From assembly GCA_964017155.1 (NCBI GenBank), contig OZ024865.1:17316399-17380398 (forward strand): DNA of 64,000 nucleotides, written 5' to 3'. This DNA is from Oasisia sp. SBJ-2009. Taxonomy: Eukaryota; Annelida; Polychaeta; Sabellida; Siboglinidae. Under the pieces are notes generated by a model. It was given only the letters and a program-made list of their open reading frames with translations, did not search any database and was not told where the DNA came from. Both the position numbers and the translations under genes were made by a program. Position 1 is the first letter of the stretch. The number at the start of each line of letters is the position of its first letter. Shown here piece after piece: positions 11,261 to 21,545 of this stretch.

Positions 11261-14200
11261 TCATTTCGAACATATCAGTCTGTCTGGCGGTTTCCGGTTA
11301 CGCACTGGACGAGTGTTAACGGCTCCAGGAGTAACGAGTTCATCTTTGTCACTGCGCACTTCGGTGTTAGTATCGACAGTTCGTTTCTCCTCTGGTCGTT
11401 TTTCCTCGGTTGGTGCCGTGCGGTTTGTTGGTCGCGGAGGTAGCAGAACGGGTTGCTGCAGGTGGCGCCACTGATCAGGCTCCGTTCCCTCAGTCTCCGC
11501 AGGTAGACGTTTACGCAAGTGGTCGCAGTGCCGTCTCCACACACGTCCGTCAGCCAGTCTCACGGTGTATGACACTGACCCTGTTTTCTCCTCCAGTAGC
11601 CCTGGCTGCCACTTTGGGGTACCCGCGAAGTTCATCGCCCATACAGCGTCGCCAGCATAGAACGTGTAGTCCGTACTTGACATGTAACTGTCACATTCTT
11701 TGCCTTGCTTTCGCAACACTATATCTTTGATGTCCGGCTGGACTAGATGCATGCGGGTTTTGGGTTTACGTCCCATCAGTAGCTCTGCTGGCGCCTGGCC
11801 CGTTGTTGTCTGGGGAGTAACACGGTAACGCAGCAGAAAACGGTACAGCCGCGTCTCCATATCTCTGCCTTCCGTTTTGCGCAGTCCGGCCTTGACCGTC
11901 TGAACTGCGCGTTCCGCCGCTCCATTGCTGGCTGGTCTGAATGGCGCTGATGTAACGTGTTGTATGCCATTCAGTCGACAGAATTCTTCAAATTCACTGC
12001 TCTTGAAGCATGTCGCATTGTCACTGACCAAAACGCTAGGCAGACCATGGGTGGCGAACGTCTGCCTCAGCTTCGTGATTGTCGCGCTGGAAGTGGCTGC
12101 GTTCATGATATGCGCATCGATGTATTTGCTGTGCGCATCTACTATGACAAGCACCATTTTTCCGTCCATAGGTCCAGCATAGTCTACATGTATTCTATGC
12201 CACGGCTGTCCTGGCCACTCCCATGGGTGCAGTTGGGCTGTATGAGGCGCATTCCTCTGTTGCTGGCATACCTCACACGCACGAACCTTGGCCAAGATCT
12301 CGTCGTTAATGCCTGGCCACCACACGAAGCTACGTGCGACCGCTTTCATGCGCACGATTCCTGGGTGGCACTCGTGCAGCTCGGAGAGTATAGCCTCTCT
12401 CCCTGGAGTAGGGATTATCACTCGCGATCCCCACATTAGGCACCCTGCTTGCACCGACAACTCTTCCTTCCGCCGGAAGTACACCGCGTACTTCTCGCCC
12501 GGTGAATCTGGCCATCCTTGCTGGACGAATCTTACGACTGCCGCCAGGAGTGGATCTCTGCGTGTCCACGTTGCCACTTGAGCTGCGGTCACAGGCGATT
12601 TCTCCAGCGTGGTCATTGACAACACCACCTCAGCCGGTACCGGTACTTCTGTTGGAGCCGCGTCCACAGGTAGTCTGCTAAGTCCGTCTGCGTTAGCAAT
12701 CTTGCGCCCAGGCCGGAAGCACAAGTGGTATTGATAGTTGGCCAGGGTTAGTGCCCATCTTTGACTACGAGCACTCGCCATTGCTGAAATTGCTCGGTCT
12801 TCTCCTAGCAGTCCCAACAACGGTCGATGATCTGTGATAACGCTGAAAACTCTGCCGTACACATATTTATGGAATTTGGTCACTCCATAAATTAGTGCGA
12901 GCCCTTCGCGTTCCAGCTGTGCGTAATTTTTCTCCGCTTTCGACAGCGACCTTGACGCATATGCTATCGGTCGGTCAGTACCGTCTGGCATCCTGTGAGA
13001 AAGCACGGCGCCTATTCCGTAGGCGGATGAGTCGCACGTGAGTAGGAGAGGCATCGACGGGTTGTAGTGAACAAGTACCTTTGTTGACTGAAGCAGCCTC
13101 TTTGACTCTTCAAACGCGGCTTGCTGAGCTGGGTCCCAGGACCAGGCGACGTCCTTCTGTAGGAGATGATGTAGAGGGGCCAACTTAGCACTGAGATTGT
13201 GGAGGAACTTGTGGTAATAGCATACCATGCCTAGGTAGCTTTTCAGCTCACTCCGGTCTCGTGGCACTGGTGCGTCAGCAATCACGTGCACCTTCTCGTT
13301 GGTAGGATGAATTCCTTCCGCATCTAAGCGATGACCCAGGTAGATGCAGGAAGGTTGCAGAAACTCACATTTGTCGAGCTTCAGCCTCAGACCTGCTGTC
13401 TGTAATCGCCCCAGCACTGTGATCAGGTTGGCCCGCGATTCCTCCTCTGTGCGTCCCGTGCATACGATGTCATCTAGATAGACAGCTGTCGTCGGAATCC
13501 CTTGTAGCAGTTGCTCCATGAGTCGCTGGAAGATTCCAGGGCTTGCAGACACACCTTGACACAGTCTGGTGTAACAGAACAAACCTCTCGAAGTAGTCAC
13601 AGTTGTCAGCTTCTGCGACTCTTCAGACAGCAAGATTTGTTCATATGCATTTCTCAGGTCGATTCGAGAATACAGCTTGCCGCCTGCTAATTTGGCGTAC
13701 AAGTCCTCAATGTTAGGAATTGGATGCTTGTCTGCCAACACGACTTTGTTGACAGTCAGTTTGTAGTCGCCACATATCCTGGTCCTGCCATTTGCACGCA
13801 GAACGGGAACTATTGGCGCAGCGTAGTCAGAGAACTCGACTGGTTTAATTACACCGTCCTCCAACAGCCTGTCAAGTTCAGCGTCAACCTTCTCCCGCAA
13901 CGCATAGGGTACGGGCCTCGCTTTGAAGCAGCGCACAGTTGCATCCTTTGTAACATGCAACTTAGCCTCGACCCCACGCAGTGTCCCAATTTCATCTTTG
14001 AAGAGCTCCGGGAACTGACGGGCAAAGTCTTCCTGGTCTAAGTGATGCACCCTAGACCAGTTCAAGTGGAGTAGTTCCAGCCAGTCACGGCCTAGCAGAC
14101 AGGGACCATTGCCTGGTACCACAAGTAACGGTAGCTCACGTGCTTGGTCGTCATGTTTCACCTCTACCATTACCCTGCCTGTAGGATGGAGACATGCACC

Positions 14201-14974
14201 CGAATACATCCTCAGTTTTGGCAGACCATCTTTGCTCAGCACTAGATTCCTGTGGCCTCTCCGTATCAGTGAGAATTGTTTTTCACTGATTACGGTAGAT
14301 GCCGCTCCAGTGTCGACCTCCATAGTTGTATTCACACCGTTTAATTCCACGTCGCATACATATGGTTTCACACACCCCACACCCTTCGCATCGGTGCGAT
14401 ACAGCGAAGCGTTATATGAATCTGAATCGGCGGGCGTTTCATTGGCGCCAACAGCTTCTGTTCTCACGAAGTTGTTCCTGGAACGGCCCGACGGATTTTT
14501 CCGGCACACTGAGCTGAAGTGGTTGCGCCCATGACAGCTAAAACACTCAGCCCCCCAAGCCTTGCAGCTAGTTTCTCTCCGTCCCTGGTGATGGCCTCCG
14601 CAGCCAGGGCAAACCTTGTTGTTGCGGTTTTTACCCGTCTCGACACGCTCCTTGGGTTTTACTTTAGCTGAGTGTGCACTGTAGGTTTTGTGGAAGTGTT
14701 GCTGTAACTTGTTGCACGCTGCCTGCTCCGGATAACGCGAGCCGCTTTGGATGCTGGTCTGTGAACGTGGCTGTTCGCGACCCAACGACATCGCCCTAGC
14801 TTGCATCTCGGTCGCTTCTAGTGTCCTCCCAAACTTCAGTAATTTGTCCAGAGTCACATCAGGTTCTGCCAAGCCTTTATCCCTGACTTTGGACAAGGTA
14901 CAACGCTGTACAATTTGACTTTTGATTTCCCTGTCCGCGTCATGGAATTCACAACTCTTTGCGAGGTGCCTCAA
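11261..14974 (-). CDS. Gypsy gag C-terminus plus pol polyprotein
   Basis: A single 1,237-codon frame. Zinc-knuckle region with CPGCGG...CFSCHG...C (about 122-157); aspartic protease DTGA (221-224); reverse transcriptase with YLDD (499-502); RNase H with TCDSSAYGIGAVL (Asp647); integrase zinc finger H867, H870, C900, C903; integrase core with Asp931, Asp985 and Glu1021 in NGAAERAVQ. All key catalytic residues are present. The true protein starts upstream in gag; the first Met here lies inside gag. Overall it resembles the K02A2.6-like Gypsy proteins common in invertebrate genomes. Confidence 0.95.
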   Translation of the reverse strand: MRHLAKSCEFHDADREIKSQIVQRCTLSKVRDKGLAEPDVTLDKLLKFGRTLEATEMQARAMSLGREQPRSQTSIQSGSRYPEQAACNKLQQHFHKTYSAHSAKVKPKERVETGKNRNNKVCPGCGGHHQGRRETSCKAWGAECFSCHGRNHFSSVCRKNPSGRSRNNFVRTEAVGANETPADSDSYNASLYRTDAKGVGCVKPYVCDVELNGVNTTMEVDTGAASTVISEKQFSLIRRGHRNLVLSKDGLPKLRMYSGACLHPTGRVMVEVKHDDQARELPLLVVPGNGPCLLGRDWLELLHLNWSRVHHLDQEDFARQFPELFKDEIGTLRGVEAKLHVTKDATVRCFKARPVPYALREKVDAELDRLLEDGVIKPVEFSDYAAPIVPVLRANGRTRICGDYKLTVNKVVLADKHPIPNIEDLYAKLAGGKLYSRIDLRNAYEQILLSEESQKLTTVTTSRGLFCYTRLCQGVSASPGIFQRLMEQLLQGIPTTAVYLDDIVCTGRTEEESRANLITVLGRLQTAGLRLKLDKCEFLQPSCIYLGHRLDAEGIHPTNEKVHVIADAPVPRDRSELKSYLGMVCYYHKFLHNLSAKLAPLHHLLQKDVAWSWDPAQQAAFEESKRLLQSTKVLVHYNPSMPLLLTCDSSAYGIGAVLSHRMPDGTDRPIAYASRSLSKAEKNYAQLEREGLALIYGVTKFHKYVYGRVFSVITDHRPLLGLLGEDRAISAMASARSQRWALTLANYQYHLCFRPGRKIANADGLSRLPVDAAPTEVPVPAEVVLSMTTLEKSPVTAAQVATWTRRDPLLAAVVRFVQQGWPDSPGEKYAVYFRRKEELSVQAGCLMWGSRVIIPTPGREAILSELHECHPGIVRMKAVARSFVWWPGINDEILAKVRACEVCQQQRNAPHTAQLHPWEWPGQPWHRIHVDYAGPMDGKMVLVIVDAHSKYIDAHIMNAATSSATITKLRQTFATHGLPSVLVSDNATCFKSSEFEEFCRLNGIQHVTSAPFRPASNGAAERAVQTVKAGLRKTEGRDMETRLYRFLLRYRVTPQTTTGQAPAELLMGRKPKTRMHLVQPDIKDIVLRKQGKECDSYMSSTDYTFYAGDAVWAMNFAGTPKWQPGLLEEKTGSVSYTVRLADGRVWRRHCDHLRKRLPAETEGTEPDQWRHLQQPVLLPPRPTNRTAPTEEKRPEEKRTVDTNTEVRSDKDELVTPGAVNTRPVRNRKPPDRLICSK

Positions 14975-14991
14975 ACGTGCGTGATATTTAT

Positions 14992-15291
14992 CTATGTTCT
15001 CGCCAGTCTCAGGAACATAAATATTTCGTATTCTACGTTTCTCTTCGGGGCAAAATGTTCGTTTAATTTGGTTTTCAGTGCGGCATAGGTGAGTTCTTCG
15101 TTCGTCAGTGCGTCAGCGACATCGAAGACGTACTCACCAGCGACGTGTAGGAGCAGACACTTCTTTCGTGCATCGTGGGTGATACCTTTAGCGACCACAT
15201 AGTTGTCAAATCGCTTTAAATATCGCTCCCACCGACTGGCTGCCGTTTCCGCGGGGTCGGGGTCGAACGGGGGTAATGCCTGCAGCTCCAT
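14992..15291 (-). pseudogene. Gypsy gag N-terminus, out of frame with the rest
   Basis: Starts with an ATG at 15,291 and reads LPPFDPDPAETAASRWERYL and LNEHFAPKRNVEYEIF, typical of the Gypsy gag matrix/capsid region. The frame ends at 14,992, while the continuation (VPETGENIDKYHARLRHLA) is in the frame of the long pol ORF. A one-nucleotide shift near 15,020-15,030 therefore breaks gag. It could be an inactivating indel or, less likely, a recoding site, which would be unusual inside gag. Confidence 0.8.
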
Positions 15292-15638
15292 CTTGACAGT
15301 TCACACACAGCCGGACTTGCACAGCGTCCCGGAACTAGGGGTCACTTGTAGCGGCGACACGTCGCTGGTCGCCTGTACGCCGGTGACGGTAACCCTTTCC
15401 CGTTGACCTAGATGCACGCCGTAGGGGCTAGACGCTCGACGGAAGGGTGCTTGACCTTACGTGGCCGGATGGCGATCGGCGCGACGGAAGGGTGGATGAC
15501 CTACGTGTCCTGATGCCGATGCTCGCCGTTCCCTTCCCGCAGGCTAGCCGAATCCGCTTCGCCGTCACTGCATGACAGCACGAATTCGTGGCGCTACCGG
15601 TCTCGCTGCTTGTCCTGTGTGCTCTTCGGTGGGTCTAG

Positions 15639-15656
15639 ATCCTCGTCGCCATTTAA
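15639..15656 (-). promoter_or_regulatory. primer-binding site region of the Gypsy element
   Basis: Just inside the 5' LTR the minus strand reads TTAAATGGCGACGAGGAT. The TGGCGACGAGGAT part could pair with a tRNA 3' end in CCA; the tRNA was not identified. Confidence 0.65.
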
Positions 15657-15877
15657 TGTCGTATATTACAACATCTTGAACTCAGTATACAACTACAAAA
15701 GCTTTATTAATATTCAGCGGTACATTCACGATGGCTGCTCGTAGCTTGCTCCCCCCACTGCGCAGGCGCATTCTACTATTGTAGTTAACATTAAGGCCAA
15801 GGGGCGGGTCTAGTAACTATGACAACTGCTATATCACTATGCATGTAGGCGGCGCTAACAACTATGGATAGATGTCA
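15657..15877 (-). repeat. 5' LTR of the Gypsy element
   Basis: Same length (221 bp) as the partner LTR with differences at TGTCGT(A/G), TATT(C/T)AGC and GGATA(G/T)ATG. Confidence 0.95.
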
Positions 15878-16059
15878 GGAAGCAATGCAATATTTTTTTT
15901 CTTAGCTTTAGCACATCACATGTAATATTAATATGCCTAGGCCCGAGCCCAGGGAACGTATTTTAATATGTAAGACTTTATGTATATTACAAATGTTTGT
16001 AATTATTAATATGATACATGTCATTTTTTATAACATGATTGTTTGTTATTTCAGAGATT

Positions 16060-17875
16060 GCAATTGCAAAATCCGCTGATCTTGCAGTAACTTTCAAGTT
16101 ACATCTGGACTTTGGTATCAATATCAGCTTAGACAAGATAATTAAGAACATTAGACATTAAATTACGTTAAGCCAATAAGATCAGTTAGTTAAGCATTAA
16201 GATTAAGGAACACAGTCTGATGATTTTTGTTTGTTTAAGAAAGTCGATGTCAACATGGAAGTCAAGAGCGAGTTATTTGGATGCAACTGCAAGGCAGCGA
16301 ATGTTATGTTGTCCCTGTCATAGACGAGGTACAAGCAGGGAAAGGGAGATCCATCCGGATTCAAATTTCTTATGAAGAAAGAAAGTCAGCCCATCGTTAG
16401 ATCCGTGGGCAACAGGCTGCACATCATTTGTCATCAGGCAGGTGTTTTATTCTTCTATTTGCGAGATCTGCTACAACTCTACCTGGACAAGTACTGCAGG
16501 AACACGACCAGCTTGAGGACAGCCCTACAGAGGAATATGAGGCATCCCGTCATCATCATGCAGCTGAAGTGCCTGGGGTTGATGGCGAAATTCCTCACTG
16601 GACCATGGATGCACGAGTTTTACGCCAATGTGCAGCCTGAAGGACTAACAAGGAGACCATCTGCATATGGCCACTTCAACAACAGATGTTTTTGAGAACC
16701 AGATAAGCCAAGATTCTGTCCTTGCCTCACTGCAGGCACCAATCACTGACACCAAAGACAAGGAGATGTTGGCAATGACCATGCGGTCAGTTCTGGTTGG
16801 TGCCGAGGAACGGCTCAACAGACAGTGGGGCCCTACCTGAGAGGACAAGTTTGATCATTGCTGGTTGATGCCGAGGAACGGCTAAACAGACAGCTGGGCC
16901 CTACCTGAGAGGACAAGTTTGATCATTGCTGGTTGATGCCGAGGAACGGCTAAACAGACAGCTGGACCCTACCTGAGAGGACAAGTTTGATCATTGCTGG
17001 TTGATGCCGAGAAACGGCTAAACAGACAGCTGGACCCTACCTGAGAGGACAAGTTCGATCATTGCTGGTTGATGCCGAGAAACGGCTAAACAGACAGCTG
17101 GACCCTACCTGAGAGGACAAGTTTGATCATTGCTGGTTGATGCCGAGAAACGGCTAAACAGACAGCTGGACCCTACCTGAGAGGACAAGTTTGATCATTG
17201 CTGGTTGATGCCGAGGAACGGCTAAACAGACAGCTGGGCCCTACCTGAGAGGACAAGTTCGATCATTGCTGGTTGATGCCGAGAAACGGCTAAACAGACA
17301 GCTGGGCCCTACCTGACGGGACAGCTCATGAATCCATCTTCCCAAGGAGAATCCTCGCCACCACACAACATTTTTGCAGAACAGACTCAGTACGGTGGTT
17401 CACCAGTGTCAACGCGCACCTAATGCCACATTTGGTTTTATAGATGGCAAGGTGAAGTTTATCAAGAATGGAATAGCCACATGGTTAGATGCATAACCCG
17501 AAGAGGAACACAAGAGAGTTGTAGATTTTGTTGTAGGTCGCGGCCGTGCCATGTGGGCTTTACACAAGAAACAAGAAGGAGTCGTCATGGAAGCCCTTTC
17601 AGTGAGGCAAAGACAAAAGGAGCAAAGGAGAGACAAAGCAAAGAGGAACATGTTGCAGAAGAAGGTCAAGGAGGTTCTGGCGGGAACATTACCACTGGAG
17701 GAAATGAGTGAAGCCGAGATGACTGAAGACATGACCGACACAATCACAGCACTGATCACCAATCCAGCCAGCTTTGTAGGTAAGTACTTGGACCATATTT
17801 GGGATATTGATGGGGTAGATGTCACTTTTCATGGGAAGGTAGTCAGACTGAAGTACACAAAGGCAAAGGATTAGG
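16060..17875 (+). pseudogene. unnamed multicopy ORF family, copy 1 (broken by a 68-bp array)
   Basis: Pieces in different frames read GNRLHIICHQAGVLFFYLRD and MQLKCLGLMAKFLTGPWM (within 16,372-16,695), then a frame around 16,700-16,840, then MWALHKKQEGVVMEALSVRQ and a Lys/Arg/Gln-rich helix ending near 17,874. The order GNR...H..G....YLR, then LKxLGLxxKxLTGP, then a basic helix resembles uncharacterised multicopy proteins I have seen in aquatic animal genomes; I cannot name the family. A second copy lies at 18,108-18,978. Probably transposon-borne. Confidence 0.55.
16795..17325. repeat. 68-bp minisatellite inside the broken ORF
   Basis: Eight copies of a 68-bp unit (key part GCCGAGGAACGGCTAAACAG; starts near 16,803, 16,871, 16,939, 17,007, 17,075, 17,143, 17,211 and 17,279). 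68 is not a multiple of 3, so the expansion destroys the coding frame. Confidence 0.92.
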
Positions 17876-17998
17876 CATTTCAAATCACATACTGGAGGGA
17901 CAACGAGAGTGAAATTGATGGGGAAGACAAAATTATGTTGCTTGTTGAATTTATTGTAGACGTTATATTCGGGGATTAGTGGTTGCTGTATTAAGGCA

Positions 17999-17999
<1 letters not shown>

Positions 18000-18074
<75 letters not shown>
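18000..18074. repeat. (CA)n microsatellite
   Basis: About 75 bp of uninterrupted CA between the two copies of the unnamed ORF. Confidence 0.97.
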
Positions 18075-18075
<1 letters not shown>

Positions 18076-18107
18076 CAGCTGACAAGGAAATAAAAATGCT
18101 CTTTTAA

Positions 18108-18978
18108 AAAAATTCTTCTATTTGCGAGATCTGCTACAACTCTACCTGGACAAGTACGGCAGGAACATGACCAGCTTGAGGACACCACTACAGAGGGATG
18201 TGAGGCATTCCGTCATCATGATGTAGCTGAGGCCGACTTCGAATGAGCTACGCGAGTAACTCGCGTAACCCGAGGGCTACCCGAGTCCCAATCGAACAGC
18301 CGAGATCACTCGAGCACGTGACAATTTTTGACCTAGATTAGTTACTCGAGGCAATCGCGAGTTTTACAGGATTCACTCGAGTAAGTTACGTAGGCCCCCT
18401 ACTTCATAAGAAATTAATTAAACATTACATGACACAATCATTTAAGGACTTCAATATGGATTAAAGTCAACACATTGTATGAATTATAATTAAAGTCCAA
18501 GAACATAAACGTCACAATTTACACACTAAACAGATTACTTTATTTTATTTATTTACATAAGGGGTTTATGCCCGTGATCACGATCATCGGTGTTCAGTTG
18601 GATTACGCGCGTAGTACTGCGCGCGCAGTTAAATTATCATAAACCGGATACCACGTTGGAGTTACGCGAGTAACTCGAGTAGCTCAATCGAAGTTGGCCT
18701 GAGGTGTCTGGGGTTGATGGGGAAATTCCTGCGCAAGGTTTACGCCATTGCTGAAGCCCTCCCTGAGAGGATAACTCACGAATCCATCTTCAGAAGTCTT
18801 CACCCAAGGAGAATCTGCGCTGCCACCACACAACATTTTTGCAGAACAGACTCTCGGTGTGATGGATCGCCAGCGTAGGTGTACCCCTAATGCCACATTT
18901 GGTTTTATAGATGGCAGTGTGAAGTTCATCAAGAATGGAATAGCCACATGGCTAGACGATCAACCCGAAGAGTATTAG
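18108..18978 (+). pseudogene. unnamed multicopy ORF family, copy 2, split by a MITE
   Basis: 18,108-18,230 matches 16,450-16,570 and 18,700-18,978 matches the later part of copy 1 (GGTTTTATAGATGGCA, TCAAGAATGGAATAGCCACA). A 469-bp MITE lies between the halves. Copy 2 lacks the 68-bp array and the C-terminal part of copy 1. It is not translatable as one protein. Confidence 0.75.
18231..18699. mobile_element. MITE with GGCC terminal inverted repeats
   Basis: Left end GGCCGACTTCGAATGAGCTA and right end (reversed) GGCCAACTTCGATTGAGCTA pair over about 40 bp. TGA is found on both sides, a possible 3-bp duplication as in PIF/Harbinger elements. The ends are dense in CTCGAG, CTCGCG and TTACTCG. No coding capacity. 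Confidence 0.85.
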
Positions 18979-19573
18979 ATTAACTGTTAATGAATAGTTG
19001 TATTGCTTCTGATTGGACATATACACATTTGTACATAACACACAGACTCATTTGTACATAACATTCAGACTATGTTATCAGAATGAATCCCCAAAATTCA
19101 GAGCAGCATATACTGTTGACAACAAATGATATCCGAATGTTAGTTAAGATGTTGTTTCGCTTACTGTAATTGTGTTAGTTAAAATTAACACCACCCAGTC
19201 TTCTTACATGCATGGGGCACTGGACTGTCCCATGTGTGGTTCTTCCTGGGTCAAACGTTTGTGTCACATCCATATCTGGGTCTGTTCACATTTGCCCTAT
19301 ACAGTGTAATTAAATTCCAAGTGTATTTACCAAGGATCAAATAAAAATCAGTGTAACTACTGTCATTATTTCTCTTCCAATTTGTGACAGTTCCTAGTTT
19401 GATGTGACACTAACATGTAATTAAGTGTTAGAAGAAACTGTGCATCAGGTTTCCACGTTGACGTCGTTGCACAGCTTTTACCAAGAGAAACCGTGTCCAA
19501 AATCCATTATGTGTGATATACAAAGAAATTCATATTGAATATATTGTTCATGGCTCAAAGAATGGTTCATTGT
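18979..19573. other. intergenic, no feature seen
   Basis: No coding frame, clear repeat or RNA signal recognised. Confidence 0.6.
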
Positions 19574-19599
19574 AGTATGATCAGTGCTGTAGTAACAAG

Positions 19600-19840
19600 T
19601 ACTCCAGAAAAGTAACTAAGTAAAAGTAAAAGTAATCTCCCAAAAAACTACTTAAGTAAAAGTAAAAGTACCCCCGAAAAAAACTACGTAAGTAAAAGTA
19701 CCCCCGAAAAAAACTACTTAAGTAAAAGTAAAAGTACCCCCGAAAAAAACTACTTAAGTAAAAGTAAAAGTACCCCCGAAAAAAACTACTTAAGTAAAAG
19801 TACCGCTCCACAAAACTACTTAAGTAAAAAGTACAAAAGT
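19600..19840. repeat. subterminal tandem array AAAGTACCCCCGAAAAAAAC
   Basis: Five or six imperfect copies of a 32-44 bp unit (ACTACTTAAGTAAAAGTA plus CCCCCGAAAAAA) within the left end of the hAT-like element. Confidence 0.85.
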
Positions 19841-19926
19841 ATTCGGTCAGTGCCAATATATATATTTATATATATATTATATATATATATAATATTTTTT
19901 TCATCATCATCATCATATATATATAT

Positions 19927-20045
19927 ATCAGGGTTGTTTGATTTCAATCATTTGATTTAAATCATTGATTTAAATCATGATTTAAATCACTCCCAAAAAA
20001 ATCAAACATATTTTTGATTTTTATCAATCAGTTTTTGATTTATAT
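19927..20045. mobile_element. nested transposon end rich in GATTTAAATC palindromes
   Basis: CAGGGTTGTTTGATTTCAATC followed by repeated TGATTTAAATCA palindromes, typical of a hAT-like terminus. Only one end was found inside the host element. Confidence 0.45.
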
Positions 20046-21317
20046 GAATCTGCTTGGCTGGGTAGAATGCTTTGCATGCTTCATGCATCTATAGGTCTCA
20101 GTATATAACCCCACACCCATAATAAGTGATTGGTCAAGGGAGATCAATTTGAATGAACAGGAAGCCTGGCATCATAAAAAGGGCTCTATAGGCAACTGTT
20201 ATGCAATATAAGGAGACTTAAGCTGATGGGGAGTAGGACTGCTCCCCAGTTGAAACATCTCCCCAGCTGGAGGGTATGGGAGGGGGTATTGATGAACAAA
20301 GGCTACCAGGGTCAGTAGGCAATTGCAGCCCACAACAGTGCCATGGCTATGCAAAATAAGCAGATAAGGCAACCTGGGTCTCAGGCTGAGACAGGGCTTT
20401 ATGCAGGACCTAAGTATTGCCAGTCACACATGTGAGATCTAGAATAATAATCTGGCTCTCAGTCGCTGAACGCGCATAAAGATTCAAAACTAAAATCAAT
20501 ACGCTCATTATTGGCACAACTTCCTTCGTCTTTCAGTTATCGTTAAAATACCGATTTATAACGCGTATTTACCACGCCAAAACGACTACGACTCCCCATT
20601 TTATACACGGTTGATGAATTCATAAGTTTATGCATCAGTAGCATGGCTAAGTGTTACGCCTAATATTTGCGACGCAATTCATCACGACATTTCAACTTAG
20701 CATTATACTGATCTTTTCTACTGAGATGCAACCTATTTATCCGATTTCTAAACAAAAGTGTCATTGAATCTCGATTGCAATTTTCAAGCCATTGACTCGC
20801 AGCATGGTCGACGCGCCAGGCTTGCGGAAACACGGATGTGCGAAGCCAGGACTGGTAGCAGGGAAATGCGACTGATCATTGATGCCTGCACAAAACAAGC
20901 AATGCCTTGCCCCACATTTACTCTTTAATTGACCTTAACCAAACAGACCCTTCATGGGTTTTAACACCCGCTGGGACGTTTCGGAAACCAAGCGCCTATT
21001 ATATAATAGTTCAGAGTGAAACACGATTGATGTCATGATGTCGGCCCGAGCGGCGAGCGCAAAGCAAACAACGACTACACAATCAGGGGTGGAGACTAAT
21101 TTTACAATTGGTGGTAGATTATAGTAACGCAAAATTTAGAAGTAAAAAAGTAAGAAAGTAAACCAAAAAGTACTTCGTTACAAGTAAAAGTAATTCCCCA
21201 AAAATGTACTTCGTTACAAGTAGATTCCAAAATAAACTACTTAAGTAATGTAACGAAGTAAATGTAATTCGTTACATCCCAGCACTGAGTATGATTTAAC
21301 TTATTTTTGAGCAAACT

Positions 21318-21545
21318 TGTTAATGATGAGTATGACGTTTCGATCCATCAGCTATGGGCCTTGGTCACGTACTGGTGTCACATATGTTGGCGCAGATTTC
21401 GGCGGGATAATTTGGTCAGAGAGCCCCTACCGTGTCCAGGGATACCGTCTGCCTGCCATCTACAACCAAGTTATCCTTCTGAAATCGTGAACATGGCCCA
21501 TAGCTGACGGGTCGAAATGTCGTACTCATCATCGACAATTATGCT
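21318..21545. mobile_element. foldback element F1
   Basis: The arm from 21,319 (GATGAGTATGACGTTTCGAT, CAGCTATGGGCC) is inverted at 21,487-21,545 (GGCCCATAGCTGACGGGTCG, TGTCGTACTCATCATC). A shorter relative lies at 43,644-43,790. No coding capacity. Confidence 0.75.

Larger units (their letters stand above)
10764..15882 (-). mobile_element. complete Ty3/Gypsy LTR retrotransposon with 5-bp target duplication
   Basis: Two 221-bp LTRs (10,769-10,989 and 15,657-15,877) in direct orientation flank a 4.7-kb interior, and GGAAG is duplicated on both sides (10,764-10,768 and 15,878-15,882). I counted three differences between the LTRs, so the insertion looks recent. Element order on the minus strand: LTR, primer site, gag, zinc knuckle, protease, RT, RNase H, integrase, polypurine tract, LTR. 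No envelope gene or chromodomain was recognised. It sits between the P2X and UNC13-type genes. Confidence 0.97.
19574..21295. mobile_element. non-autonomous hAT-like element with 8-bp target duplication
   Basis: AGTATGAT is duplicated at 19,574-19,581 and 21,288-21,295. The element (19,582-21,287) begins CAGTGCTGTAGTAACA and its other end, reversed, begins CAGTGCTGGGATGTAAC. 8-bp duplications and CAGTG ends fit hAT. The subterminal parts are rich in AAGTAAAAGTA. No transposase frame was found; the interior holds at least one nested repeat (19,925-20,050). Confidence 0.92.
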
